From assembly GCA_002794785.1 (NCBI GenBank), contig NBBA01000003.1:248001-312000 (forward strand): a stretch of DNA of 64,000 nucleotides. Reading direction: 5' to 3'. A model generated the notes under the pieces. It was not told the DNA's origin. It was given only the letters and a program-made list of their open reading frames with translations, and ran no database searches. This DNA is from Coniferiporia sulphurascens (taxonomy: Eukaryota; Basidiomycota; Agaricomycetes; Hymenochaetales; Hymenochaetaceae). Position numbers and translations under genes: made by a program. Of this stretch, positions 45,358 through 58,200 are shown in pieces (within the stretch, counting starts at the first letter, position 1; each line of letters opens with the position of its first letter).

Positions 45358-45672
45358 GGGTTTGACTTTGCACTTCTCAGCTGCGCTGGGACGCAAGAAC
45401 AGACACAAGGAAAGACGCGGGTGTTGTGGCTTGCTTGTGTTGGGCGTTCGGGTTTAAGCAGCTGCAGGGCGCGTCGTCGATCCGGGGCGGAGTTGACGCG
45501 CTTCAGCCTTCAGGCCTTTGCCGCGCGCTAAAATTTCTGCTTTACCGTGGGTGGATACATGCACGACGACAACTACAGTAGTTTCTCATGATTCTCATTC
45601 TCTTCCAATACAATAGCATATTCTACAAGCCGCTGGTCCAGCGCAACTTAACAAGGGGGCAGAAAGGAATAA
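45358..45672. other. Short spacer between Rad5-like gene and ARPC4
   Basis: 315 bp between two genes on the same strand; holds the Rad5-like promoter and the ARPC4 3' region. No TATA box seen. Confidence 0.5.
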
Positions 45673-46545
45673 CTACGAGTCGAACTAGAAAATACCATCG
45701 TCAGAAGAATGGTCGTACGGTCAGGCGTAGCAATACGTACAGCGGAAAGGTAGGATTCGGCGACTATACGAGCACGGGCATTGAGACTGAGTTTCATCTC
45801 GCTGATCTCTTTGTCTACTTCTTCCATAAACTGGATGATGAAGTCAACAATCTTGTGTTTCAGCATTGTCTCTGAATGGTTATTTGTGATTAAAAACGAT
45901 ATATCGTAGCCCTGTGGAAATCAAAAGGGCAGTGCAGTCAGAAGGCGCAAGCCCGGATTGTGCATCGCGGAGTGAAGGGAAGCAGAGATGACAAAAACAT
46001 TTCAGCGATGCAGGGAGCGGGGTAAAAGTGTAGAATGGTAACCCACGGATACGGGCTTTCTCCGCAACACAATGAAGCTTTCAGCTCGTTGCATTAAGAA
46101 GCGAGTAAACTTGTGACAGAGTATCCTTTCTATCTCGTCGGCCTGCTTGATCTTGATGCTCACGCGGATGGAGTTAATGGACGGCTCGATTAACACACGC
46201 TCATTCTCGTTTCGTGAGATCGTAAGAGAGTTAAGGAGAACTTCCTTCGAGGTCCTGGATGTAATGGGTCAGAACAAGGCGCAGATGGGTGCAGTTGCGT
46301 CTGGATACATACCTTACTTCCACCTCCGGTTTATTGTGTCGTTCCACAACCTAATCGTATGTAATTTGAGAAAGAGTGATCCGGCATTGCGCATCCCGAG
46401 CTCATACCTGAGAAGAGAAGTCCTGCAGCGTCAGCGCGGCAGTCAGAGTGGACCGCACGGCGGCAAGGTACGGTCTGAGTACATTTGACTACCGAAGCTC
46501 GACGATTAAGCTGCTGATGGGCGCGGACAGCGATATGCTTACCAT
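45673..46545 (-). CDS. ARPC4: Arp2/3 complex subunit 4 (ARPC4, p20)
   Basis: Core structural subunit of the Arp2/3 actin-branching complex, about 168 residues as usual. The first coding exon is only the ATG (46545-46543), followed at once by a GTAAGC donor; the acceptor GGTAG/TCAAAT gives [18 protein letters not shown] and LTLQDFSSQ. Next exons: [12 protein letters not shown], then the exon with [39 protein letters not shown] and [10 protein letters not shown]. The last large exon has [20 protein letters not shown] and [20 protein letters not shown]; a GTACGT intron leads to F-D-S and stop at 45673-45675. The sequence is near-identical in motif order to animal ARPC4, so the call is firm. It is head-to-head with the FKBP gene. 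Confidence 0.95.
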
Positions 46546-46738
46546 GATCAACAACAGTGAGGAGTACCGCAGTGCTATTGTCGTAGGCGTGCTGGTACCG
46601 TGCCCGTGACAATTCGCGTGCCTAAATGCGGAGTTTAAAAAGACCTGCAGCTTCAAATTTTAGGTCTTTCTTTTCCGCAGACTTGTACTTACGCGCTTGC
46701 GAAAAAAAAGCTAATCGCGTCTTTTAAAAGAGAAAGAA
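46546..46738. promoter_or_regulatory. Divergent promoter region, ARPC4 / nuclear FKBP
   Basis: 193 bp between opposed ATGs at 46545 and 46739, the shortest head-to-head spacer in the window. The 5' untranslated regions of both transcripts must also fit here. No TATA box was recognised. Confidence 0.55.
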
Positions 46739-48299
46739 ATGTCTACCGCAGTCGCCGTCTGGTAAGGACAATCAGAGCTGCCTGTTACTGTTTACATACT
46801 GAACTAGCATTGAAGGAGTGTGCGCGTCGAACCCGGGAAGAAGACCAAGTTCGTCGCCCAGTCGGACATTCGAATCACGGGTGCTGCGTTGGACGCGATC
46901 CTTGCCGACCAAAATGCCCGCTCGTCTATCAAGTTCACCTATGAGACCCCTCAACGAATCGATGAGGACGAGGACGAAGAGGAGGAGACCCCGCCCGCTA
47001 CGATGTCGACCATCTTGTGCTCGCTGACTCCTGGAAAGGTTCGTTTGAGTTTTCCCACTTACACGTTCTAGGCTCAATCTTATGGTACGTCCTAGATTGA
47101 ACAGGCCTCCCTGGATCTCATCGTCTCAGAGGAAGATGAGATCGAGTTCGAAATTATCGGGAAGAAGTATGTGTTGGCTTTTTTTTTTTTCCGGCGCGCT
47201 TCTTCCTGACACTTTAAAAGTGCCATCCATCTCTCTGGAAACTACATAGGTACGCCTCTTGTTTTAAACCGTAGCTGTTCTCAGAAGATTGATAAACGGT
47301 ATTACAGCCCAGCAGACCGACTTCCCTGCCGATGATGACTCTGATTTCGACGACGAGGATGACTATGACCTCCGCGACGTCAGCTCAGACGTCGAAATCG
47401 ACCCCGCCGAGCTAGATGCCCTTAGTGATAGCGAAGATGGGGATGACTCTCAGTAAGGACGATCCGTTCTTGTCAAGCTATATCTCATCACCTTTACCCT
47501 GGCAGCCGTTTTGAAGAGATCACTGATGAACCTGCCTCCGCCGCTTCCAAGAAGAGGCCCCGCGATTCTGACGCCATGGAGGTTGAGGGAGGCGAAGTTA
47601 AGACCGGCAAAAAGCAGCAAAAGAAGCTTAACAAGAAGTTAAAGGCGGAAGATGGAAAGGCCGTCCCGAACGGTGACTCTAAGGTGGAGGAACCTAAGGA
47701 GGCGAAAAAGGGTGAGAAAAAGGAGAAAAAAGAAGAGAAGAAGGATAAAAAGAAAGACAAGGAAGGTAACAAGGAGGCTTCGAAAAAGCAGAGTGAGACG
47801 AAGGACCTGCCTGGTGGCCTCAAGGTCAAGGATGTTAAGGCTGGCGCAGGCAAGGCTGCCAAGAAAGGTGATTTAGTTTCCATGCGATACATTGGCAAGT
47901 TTACGGATGGCAAAATCTTTGACTCGAACACCAAGGGAAAGCCGGTATGTACTTTACTAGATCCCCACAACTACAGGTCACGAATGCTTCCGTTTTTAGT
48001 TCACGTTCAGGCTGGGCGCGGGTGAGGTTATCAAAGGTGCGCTTATAAAAATTCATTGGAACCCCCAAAATATTAATCGGTTGGATTAGGATGGGATGAA
48101 GGCATTGTTGGTATGCAGTCCGGTGGGGAGCGTCTTCTTATCGTTCCTCCGAAAATGGGGTACGGTGCCCGAAAGATCGATGGCATTCCTGCTAACTCCA
48201 CCCTCAAGTTCGGTCAGTGCCTCATCTAGATCGCCGCCAATCGTAGTTTAGCTGACGTCTTTCCTCACAGAGTGCAAGCTTCTCGAGATTAAGGCCTGA
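46739..48299 (+). CDS. Nuclear FKBP-type peptidyl-prolyl isomerase (Fpr3/Fpr4, FKBP46-like)
   Basis: About 370 residues. Exon 1 (MSTAVAVW) joins in phase to [20 protein letters not shown] and [12 protein letters not shown], the nucleoplasmin-like N-terminal domain; acidic tracts follow ([33 protein letters not shown]). The middle is a Lys/Glu-rich basic region (47690-47800) with nuclear-signal character. The C-terminal FKBP domain runs [59 protein letters not shown] and [12 protein letters not shown]506-pocket residues (Tyr, Phe-Asp, Val-Ile, Trp, Tyr, Phe in FKBP12 order) are all present, so it should be an active isomerase. Family members act as histone chaperones and proline isomerases in the nucleus/nucleolus. 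The stop is at 48297-48299. Confidence 0.92.
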
Positions 48300-48535
48300 G
48301 CTTTGTTCAATGTCATCCATTCTTTACCCAAAAGTCGAAACCTCGACCATCCCACTATCTCTTATCACTTGTACCCATCGCTGTTCATTCCTATCTGTGC
48401 TTTTTGCAATCGTTGGTTCTCTTATCTATTGCTGTCGCGCCAATTTTTGGTTTTACCCTTGCGTGTCATTCTATGAAAGCCGCTCCCACAAAGTTTAGTA
48501 CAGTTAGCGATTTGCTATAACATGTTTTCTATCTT
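48300..48535. other. Convergent spacer, FKBP / CCT6
   Basis: 236 bp between convergent stops; pyrimidine-rich 3' untranslated sequence, no gene. Confidence 0.5.
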
Positions 48536-50564
48536 CTACTGCTGCCCATCAGGCTTTAGAGAGCTTCGCCCTGCCCTAAGTATCTCGTCCGTGGAGAGCA
48601 AATTGACCGCAATCACAGAGCTGGATGGAGTATATCAGTTAAAACCTTTCTCGACTCATCGAAGTAGGCTCAGAATCACGAACCATGAGTGCAGCATCTG
48701 CCTTTTAACCCGGTAATTGTCCCAAACGCCTTCGACTGTTGGATCGATCGGCTCCCCGGACTTCAAGTCGAGGCCAACAACGTGCCCTTCGGCCGCCTCT
48801 TCTTGCAGCGCAACAACAGTGTCGTGCACATCGAAGCCGCCGTTCTGCGCGAGCGTCTTCGGAATCACGAGTAGCGCGTCTGCATACGCCTGCACACCCA
48901 TCTTCGTGCGTCCGCGCGCGGCTTTTTTGACCGGCCCCGCGAGATGTGCCGAACAGGCTATCTCGAATGCGCCTGCACCAGGAATCAGTGAGCCGTCTTC
49001 GAGTGCGTTCTTCGCCGCACGCAACCCATCGCGCAGTGCATCGTTTATCTGCGTGAGCGTGTGTGCGTTCGGGCCTTTGATGAGCAGGGTCACACTCTTT
49101 GGTTCCTTAACTTCCTCGACGAACGTGTACTTCTCCTCGCCGAGTGTGTGCTCGTATACTAACCCCGCCCATCCGAGTACATCCGGAGTGAGATCGTCAA
49201 CAGAGTTTTGTGCAGTACCACCGCAGACAAGTTGCAACCTGGGAAAAGGGAGAAGATATCTTAGAACCAGGAGGAGGCCATAGTCGGGTGACTCACCGCT
49301 CCATGTTACGTCTCTTGGCTCTCCTCAGAGCAAAGATGCCGTTCTTCACCAGGACATCCAGACTGAGAGGATCGATTCCCTTTTGATTAATGACAACGAA
49401 GTTTTTCTTTTTCCCTTTCGCATCAACCGCCTGATCGCATACGAGGTTTTTCAACTCTACGATTTTCTTCAGCTTCGCATCGACAAATTTCCGCTCTGAT
49501 TCGACGAGCTTCTCGCGCTGCTCCGCTGAAGAATAGAAAAAGCCGGAATTGATTTCACTGATTATCGTTATCAATGTTAGTACTACGCATTAGAAGACGG
49601 CTCGGGCCATACGCACGTCTTTTCATATTCTAAACTGACGTTTAGGGTGAGTATGAAAGCGTTTTCGACACGCTTCGGCATGTCAGGGTGCCGTGCACCA
49701 TGGTCTAACACGAGTCCTCGCACAAGCTGTGTCTCCTGGGCTGTCCGGTGCTGCATCTTCATAATCTCAACCATGTGAAGGTCAATGGGCTCCCTCCAGT
49801 TGTCCTTGGAGCCTGGAGGCGGCGGCGGCGGGCGAATAGCTAGGACGGCATCTACAACATCGGCGGCAAGCTTCGATGCAAGCGACGATTGCAATTTAGT
49901 CGAGAGGGACGTATTTACGACATTTATGAGCGTCGCGCGGTCCATTTTTGACGATTGTTTAAACTTGTCCAAGAACTGTAAAGGTTCAAGCATTGAGACC
50001 CAGGATGTACAAATTCCCCCTGCGATCACGACTTACAACTAACGCCTCCTTTTTTGCCAGATCATATCCCTCCGCAATCACGGTCGGATAAACACCCTCC
50101 GATGTGTATCGCTCGGCCTGTTTGAGGAGCTCGCCGACGAGCAAGACGACGGATGTTGTTCCATCTCCGACTTGCTCATCTTGTGCGACGGCCGTACGCG
50201 CAATCATGGCCGCCGTAGGGTTTTGGATCTGCATTTCGGAGAGCAGGACTTTGCCATCCTTGGTCATCTTGATCTGACCAGAGCCGTCGACGAGCATCTT
50301 GAGCGTGCCGCGCGGACCTGAATTGATTTCGACAATGATAAGATTATGTACCAAAGCAAATACGAGTCGTTATATGCATACCTAGGTTACCCTTCACGAC
50401 TCCAGCGAGACCCATTGCGCCATTTGTGTTCACCTTAGAAAGTGTTATATCCACGATGTTAAGCATGTACGGCGGATAACAAGGACAACAGATCTCACTT
50501 GGAGTGCAGCAGCGCGCCTCACACTCTCAGCCTTCGGATTTATGAGCTCTATGCTGCTCGACAT
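48536..50564 (-). CDS. CCT6: T-complex protein 1 subunit zeta (CCT6)
   Basis: One of eight subunits of the cytosolic group II chaperonin that folds actin and tubulin, about 545 residues. ATG at 50564 ([20 protein letters not shown]; a longer frame upstream is not conserved). Then [20 protein letters not shown] and [20 protein letters not shown] (ATP-binding start), [20 protein letters not shown] (the GDGTT nucleotide motif), [20 protein letters not shown] (typical of zeta), [59 protein letters not shown] and [20 protein letters not shown]. The last exon (48536-48620) was found by splicing CACTCATG/GTTCGT to CCAG/CTCTGTG, giving C-S-V-I-A-V-N-L-L and a [11 protein letters not shown] end. It shares a 213-bp divergent promoter with the SDR gene. 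Confidence 0.94.
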
Positions 50565-50777
50565 CGTGTTACAGAGAGTGCCGACTTGAGTACTTGAATG
50601 CGCGTTTTGCACTTGCAGCGATGGTGCACGCGTCTCCAAAAATGAATTGAAAACTGATAAACCTAGGGTTATTTCTGAGGTTTAAGTTTTTCTTTATATG
50701 GAACCTCGTAGATCTCTGCAACCGGTCACCAGTTACACATGGGTTCTTGTTGTGGGCTTGAGTCTTGACTGCCAGCT
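50565..50777. promoter_or_regulatory. Divergent promoter region, CCT6 / SDR
   Basis: 213 bp between opposed ATGs at 50564 and 50778. A weak TATA-like TTTATATG at about 50693-50700 faces the SDR gene. Confidence 0.5.
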
Positions 50778-52217
50778 ATGTCGTCCAAGTTTAACGCTGC
50801 TGCTAATGAAGCGTACCAGAAGACACTGGCCCGTATCGATCGTATTCAGTCCCATCTAAAGAATGCGCCGCGGTCGCGCCGCCTGCAAGACAAGGTATGT
50901 ATTATAACTGGTGTGGGTTCTCTCAAAGGCATCGGGTAAGCCGCGAGCGCAACACTTGACACCTAATTCGCCTTGGACTAACTGAGTCTTCCCGTAAGGC
51001 GCGCATCTGCAGTATTATTTGCACATGAGGGTGAGTCGCGTCACTGGATTCTAATTGTGAATAAGGTGCCTATTCACACGACACTGGCAGGAGCAAAACA
51101 TCTATACCTACTTGACTTCGTGAAAGACAATCTGCCGGAGCTCCAACAGACCATTACAAGTACATACCCGGACGTCAAAGTAACAATAGTGCAAGCAGAT
51201 GCATCTGATGAAAAAGCAATTGCGGGTATATGCGGACAAGCGCTAGAAGAGGAAGGCAAGCTAGATGTATTCTTCGCAAATGTACTCAGTTCATGCAAAA
51301 TAGTCATCACACGACCTAATTTTATGGGTAACTCCAGGCAGGTATTGTTTCAATCGGCGGACTAGAAGACATTACGGAGGAGGCCTTCATGAGGACCATG
51401 AAAATCAACACCCTGTCGTAAGTTTATCTAAGTTAAGATTATGTTGTGGTGACGTACGACCTCGCATAGCGTGTTTCTTGCAATTAAATATGCATCAGCT
51501 GCGATGGCAAAAACAAGTCCCTCTAGTGGGAAGTACGAAAGTGGAGGCAGCATTATAGTGACCGCGTCAGGTGAGAAGCACGGGATCTTTCTACGATCAC
51601 TCTTTTTTATGCTTCAAAGTCGCGGGAATAAGGTCGGGAGCAGGTCCAATTGACTGTGAGCGTTTACCCGATGAATCATCTCACTCCAATAGTAATGTGA
51701 TATCCAGACTCTGCTAGTAAAGCCGCGTAAGCGCTGACGCCCATCTATCCCTTGCACCGACTCACGGGATCATCTAGTGTAAACAACATGGCGCAGACTT
51801 CCGCCTATCAGCTGGCTAAATCCAACGTCCGAGTAAACTCCATATGCCCCGGGTTAATCGAAACGGGTATGACAGACTTCACCTTTGCTGCTGCACGACA
51901 GCGCGGGTCGGCGTCTAAGATCGGACAGCTAAACCCCCTTGGCAGGTATGGTGTTGCAGAAGGTATGCATGTCTAAGGCGAACGTTGTTCTTAATACTTA
52001 TATGTGCACTCTTTCACACCCCTTTGCATCATTTAGAAGTGGCGCAGGCCGCTCTATTCTTGGCTTCGGGTGAGCGCATTTGTGAATTCACTTAACCTTG
52101 GTTGTAGTCTGAATCCTGGGAAACGCAGACGAATCGAGCTACGTAAATGCGCAGAATATAGCGGTTGACGGAGGGCTGTCCGGGTCGCATCCGGTCGTTC
52201 CCGGCAAGATGCACTGA
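50778..52217 (+). CDS. Short-chain dehydrogenase/reductase (SDR)
   Basis: NAD(P)-dependent oxidoreductase with a classical Rossmann fold, about 310 residues in many small exons. ATG at 50778: [20 protein letters not shown], then [16 protein letters not shown] (cofactor-binding TGxxxGxG variant), [20 protein letters not shown] (the Asp after beta-2 favours NAD), [27 protein letters not shown] with the next exon [20 protein letters not shown] (NAG-type motif), [14 protein letters not shown], then SIIVTAS joined to [20 protein letters not shown]. The last holds the catalytic Tyr and Lys (YSASK); the Tyr codon is split by an intron (T/AC). Later: [19 protein letters not shown] and VAVDGG-type end ([19 protein letters not shown]), stop at 52215-52217. 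The substrate is unknown. Catalytic residues are intact. Confidence 0.9.
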
Positions 52218-55200
52218 GTCTTTGTTTTTGGGGCGATATTGCGCACGCTATAGTCAACGATCTTGTCATTGCATATGTAAATTAGTTTGGACTAAATTAA
52301 ACCTGCTCTTCAGTCCTTACGATGGAATTTTACCGTGAGATGAACCGCGCAGACCGGCTCTAGGTAGTTTAAATTGTCGGCTCTCCCGGAATTGATAGTT
52401 TAAACTTTGCAGCCTGTCTTAGAAGAAAAAAAGCGGCGAACTCAAGGGGTTACGTTACCACACAACGGTGCGATCAAGGCTGGTTTCAAACTGGGGGGGC
52501 AACAATTGACATTCCTTGACTACTCCACCCTCTCTTCCTGACCCTCCTCGTTGCTCAGTCCTCGTGGTTGACCAATACCCCATGTCTACAAATTCCCGCT
52601 GGCATTCTCGACTGCTGGAAGAGTGCACTGGCAATTCTCTCGCTCAAGACTTCCGAAGCGATCAGTCGGCGCGAATGTCGGACGACCCTGAGAAAATATG
52701 AAGCGAAGCTTCGCGGAAGCAAATTCCTGTACTGTGCGTTAGTAGATCCCCAGGACCGAAAGTTAATTGTTTTCAAGCTTATTCTAAGGGCCGAAAGATT
52801 GCCCTGGCATCTGGAGAGCATGTCTAGCGTGGTTGGCCACTAGACACGTGCGTAGGAGACATAAGGGGCAAACCATCAAGAGGTATAATGTACGAACTTG
52901 GTGTTGGATGACTCGGACGTGATACCCAATGCTTCCTGAGTCGTCAGACATTCGAGCTGGAACAACAACCCATAAGCTGGCAGACCCGAGTTGAAAACAT
53001 CCACGATCAGTTGCGGAGGAATAGACGAACATGACGGACCCAAAACTGATGAAGATGAAGATGCCAGGCCCGGCTCATCTCGTTACTGAATCCCCCCTTA
53101 TTCTCTGTGGCGGCCACCCCAGAGCGAGTACCAGACGCCGTCACTGAAAACATTCTTGCGTGAAAATGCCGTAAGGACCTTGTGGCCAGAGCGTACATGC
53201 CGTGTCCATCGTTCCATATTTGTGAGCTCAAGTTTTTCCTAGCTCTTATGAAAGGATTGATTAAATTCTAACGCGCGAAGTGGTCATCGAAAAACATGAC
53301 CTACGAGGATATGTGAAAAGGGGAAGGGGGAGCACCATCTTCTGAACAATTCCATTCAACGAAGAGTCATTCATGACTTCATTAGTGCTCGCCGACCTCC
53401 CTCCCTTTGGAAGTGGGCCCATGTATTCACTACACGGCGACAAAGTCCCGTGAGGTTCCTTGTGATCTGTTCTTAATCCTCGTGGACAGCATGAGTGAGC
53501 TGAAATACATATAATTCCAAAAGATTACGGTGCTTACCCATCATCACTAGTTCTTATATCCCGTTTTCGTAGGGTGGTACGTCCATGTACTCCAGGGCCA
53601 ATGCGCGAATGCGCTGTCCAGCGCACCGTGCAGACAGAATATATCTTTGGGACGGTTTCGACGATATTCGAGAAGAAAGAGGGCATACGAGCTTATAGCA
53701 AGAGGTACCATGACTCAATTGTTTCGAGGATTAAGTCTCATTGACAACCCATTTCTTCTTCAGCAGACCATGACCACGTTACCAAGACCATGCGTTTACC
53801 GGCAGAATGTCTGCGACATCAGGTGATTAATACAACGGTGCTATAAACATAAACAAGTCCATAACGTGAAAATTGGAAATGAAAGCGCCACAAAAGATTG
53901 CAGGGAGTACAACTTTCTGTCACATACGTCCACTCCCATGGTAACTCGATAATTTGTCGACGCGCCGTCGATCACGGACGCCGCCAACAGAGCACATTCA
54001 TTACGAGTAAACACGAGAGGGACGTCTGACAGAGTGTAGACTGGCTGGAATCTGAGCGAGGCGAAAGTGAACGGAGAAGAGGTAGAGTGTTGTTCTGGCG
54101 GAGATTCATGCGAACGGGGCAAAAGGACTGGCCGAAACCACGGCGCTCGCGGCAGCCATCGGCCCGTAGCTGAACCCAGGACTGTCAATTCTGAGTCCCC
54201 CCCGTTCTGCGCGCCATATGAATTGTTCAAAGAGGTCAAAAACAAAGCAAATATGGGACACCCAGCTCCGGAATACATCAAAGAGAGATCGAGTGCAAGG
54301 CGTACCTTCGTACGGGCCTGCCCGTGGTTCTGTACAGTCGGACAGCAAGGCAAGTCCTTCCTGTTTCCCGACGGCGAACAAAGGGGACGACCAAGGGGGG
54401 GAACATTCCCGAAACAGTGGTGGGATCGTTGTGGGGGTAGTGGTGAAGAGGAGGAGCCTTTTATTTGCATCTGACTCACAGCATGCTTCCTCTAAGGTTT
54501 CCACGGCGCAAACGTGCACTATGCTTTCCTAGGACACGACGCCTGCATACTCTCAATTTTGGGAAATGATGTTTATCATGCGACGCGTGATAAATTTTCT
54601 TAGAGATTCCACGCCGATAACTGGAAACCATTCAACCGCTCCACTCATGCCGGTGGACTCCTACCCCTTGTGCACTAATACATCTCTTTCCTGACTTCGG
54701 GCTCGGGTCGGAAATAACACCTCTGAGATTCAGATTCGGCTCGATAGCAGGAGCCGCGCGGCTCACACCCACGGGGCGCAGCAGGAAGGTAAAAGGATGT
54801 TGGCTAGGCCATATTCTCGGTCCGATTGTCGGGCATTCGAGATCGCTTCAGCTTGTGGATCCGTTAGACGCGGCTTTTGCAATATTTTCATACTTGAAGC
54901 CTGGGCTGCTCGAGAACAGCGAATGTCAGGTAGGTCTCCCCGTCTTGTTATTTTTTTACCGGACTAGGACTATACCAACTCTTCATCGTTCGCATTCACC
55001 TTGGCATTGTCTCAGAGCTGGTGCTCCTCATGACGAATGTCAGGTACTTCAGGAGGGTTCGAATCTGACATGCGTTCAGCAGTATCGAACCCTTGTGCTA
55101 GCGAACTTCGGGCGCGAATCTGCAGGATTAAACGCCTCCAGTCGGAGTCATGCCCGCTTCCCCCATTCAACCGCTCGGTCTTTCGATAGATCGAAATTTA

Positions 55201-58200
55201 TCTGATCTCCCCCCCTACTGCTCGCGGAGGTTGAACGTATCAGCAGCAGATGCATCGGCTCCCTCCTGCCTGATCCACTGCATCAACGTCTGTCCACTGG
55301 CCTTCGCCTTGAGGTGAGGGACGGGGAAATGCGATCAAGATGTGAGAGAAGCAACGAAGAGCTCCGAGTCATCACTCATAATTTGGCTCCCATGGTTTAA
55401 AGCTACGCCACAACGTTTCGTGTGTCAATTGTTACGTGACGAAAGATTATCACCAAGTGTCCAGTGCTGCAAAAACAAGAGGAAAACATGAAAAAAGCAT
55501 TTGCAGCGTCTCATCGAAGTTTGGACGCTTCTGCTCCCTGACAATCGTCTTGCGGAAGCTGTCTACTCATTTATCAAAACTGTCTGGGCTCTTCTATGAG
55601 TTCTATTTGTCCTTTTAAGCTTTTGTTTGTTTTTCATAGTGAAAATACATTAACATGAAGCCACGACGGCAACTTGCGGAATATAATGAGATGGGTCAAG
55701 CTTACAGCAGCCGGTCCGACTCTTGATTATGGTTGCTACGAAATAAATGTTTGGAACTGAGAGTCATATACACAAGTCGTTTGGATCCAGTACGTAAAGC
55801 TGTAAGTAATAGCTATCTCATGTCGGACGGACCCTAGTCCCTGAGCCTTGAGGGCTGCTTTTAGTGCGTATAATGGAGGAAATGAGACTGCAACGGAGTC
55901 ACTGCCGCGTAAAACTTGCCTAAGACAGGAAAGCTGACTGCCGCTTTGACAAATTGATGTCTTCTTCATTCAACTACTGCGGGGAATTAACTGTCTGATG
56001 CAGACGGTACGTGCCCCGTGCGCCGAGGTAGTGTCGTCAGTCCGTGAAGCGTCGCCAAACATCTGCAGAGCTCTTGCACACGAACGCCTTCACAAACTGC
56101 ACCAAGGTCGAGATAGGCGAATTAACGATGGACTAAGCCAGTTCCTGGACACGCGGAACTGGGAAGTTAGAGGACTCCGTGTACCGCTGCGTCCGTATAC
56201 CAGGGTTCGGATAAACGCCGCATGAAAAGCCCTAGCATCTAATAGCAGAAAGAGACCCAAGCTCAGCATAGCGCGCTGGGCGGTTTCCCGCAGGCATAAA
56301 CAGAAATGGAATGGATGCTTGAAGTACTGAATCTGCCTGTATAAGGGAGTAAATCAAGATGCAACTTGGGTCCTGAGTAAAAGAGAAAATACATGTCCTG
56401 GGAGCGATAAGAAGGCAGGGAACTGAATATCGTGTGCGGGTCACAGAGTTGCTAAAGGAGAGAAACGCGGAGAGATGACAAAGTGGACGAACTAACACAG
56501 ACACGGGAGGGTTGAGGTCGGTGGGATCACATCGAGTCCTTCGAAAGGAAAGAATTGTTGATCCATTTCGCGTGGGCGATCAGCAGTGTCTTTCAGATGC
56601 TTTTTGACAAATCGGTGCATGTTGATGGCGTACACACGCAAAACGCATTACTGAGTCAGTAGTTATTTTCACCCTGGAGACGAATGTAAAAGCAGGACGA
56701 TGCGAAAGACGGATCGGAGAGGATAAAATGGTTGGCGACCAGGAAGCAGCCCTTACGTGAAGAAGCAGACAAGCGCTGCATTGACAATTCCGGCGGTAGT
56801 CAGTTCTCCGTGCTTCCGCATTGTGCAGCTGCGAGACAATCCAGTCTAACTAGCAGTACAACCTGGTAAAGACCAGGGAATCCTCCCACAGCGTGGACGT
56901 TTAACCATCGTCATCCTCCTATATATTCAACTCTCAAGATCAAAGACCCAAAATGATCCAGGAAAATGCTTACTGAAATGCTGCTTTCATTCTCTTGCTC
57001 GATGGTTAGAATCGTTCCTCACCCGACGCAGTCCCGTCTTGCCAAATAGTGCCACACGGTTACGTTACACAGTTTTCAGGCAATCCAGAAATCAAGGCCG
57101 GGCGAATTGGCGTGGAGTCAAGGAGATGAACGAGTTGCAGGATGGTTTACCTGGGGGGACCGAGCATGTCCCGCCGTTGATCGCGCCATGGTACGCGGTT
57201 TATTCTTGTTTATTGTATTCATCATGGATTCCCCCTATTCCTGTTGTCCTATCCAGTGATTGTGTCTGGATTGTGTCTAACTCTGCTCGCGCACTTAGGC
57301 TAGACCTAGTTTTAATGCAAATGACGATTACTCACCATCAAACATCCCAGATTAGTGGTCTCCGTTCACTCATCAGACATCTCACTTGGTGAAGGGGAGG
57401 GGTAATCTATTCTGTGGATCGCACCACAATTCGGGTGGTATTCAGGGTAAGCCGAGTCGAGAAGATTTTCGGGACGGGGGCTTCAATGGCATTGATTAGA
57501 ATCCGACCAGGCTCTAGAGGGTAACCCTCCGATGCATATGAGTATTGATACAACAGATCGGTCACGTATTTGGGTCGCCAAGATTGTCGCCTTTCTTCCG
57601 CAACAGGGGACTCGCATTCCCAAATACATACACGATGTATGAAAGCTGAACCCACATCGGTCGGGTTTTAAGTCTGGGGTTAAGTACTGCGAATTCAGAG
57701 GTCAGATCTGTTATGCATCTGAAACTAATATTTTTAGAGAATAGGCAGACTCACCGTGCATACGTTGTCCTAGACTCTCTTTTCTTATCCGGGCCCAGCC
57801 CTGCAATTGAGCACGCCGCGAAGGAGCCAGTCTCTCGGTTTACTTTGCTGTTAGAGGCTTATAACCTACACCGACCACCAGCCGCACTGGCAAAGGGACG
57901 TTTTGTGGGCTTTCACTGCAACAATGTGCATATCTTGAGTCTGCGAAACTTGTCGAAGTAAACAAAGTGATCATCAGGTAAGGCTGCGACATTTGTGGTA
58001 ACGGTAACGACTGGTACGGCTGCCACTGGCAGGGACGACGGAAGCGGCCGACGAAAGTGTAACTCAGATTATACTCCGAGTCCCCCAATAATCGCCAAGA
58101 AACAAAGACGCCCGATTAATGTCCTTTTCTCTTCCCCCCATTGTTTCCCTTCGTCGTCCAAAAATTTCCCCGGTGCCTACTCACAAGCCGCACCGAGTCC

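Noticed and set aside
53841..54479. 212-residue open frame on the minus strand
   Set aside because: Overlaps a 135-residue open frame on the other strand, no family resemblance, no splice context; likely chance.
56495..56830. Small two-exon membrane protein on the minus strand
   Set aside because: A start exon (MRKHGELTTAGIVNAALVCF) with a good GTAAGG donor exists, but the only nearby acceptor puts the downstream coding-like frame out of phase.
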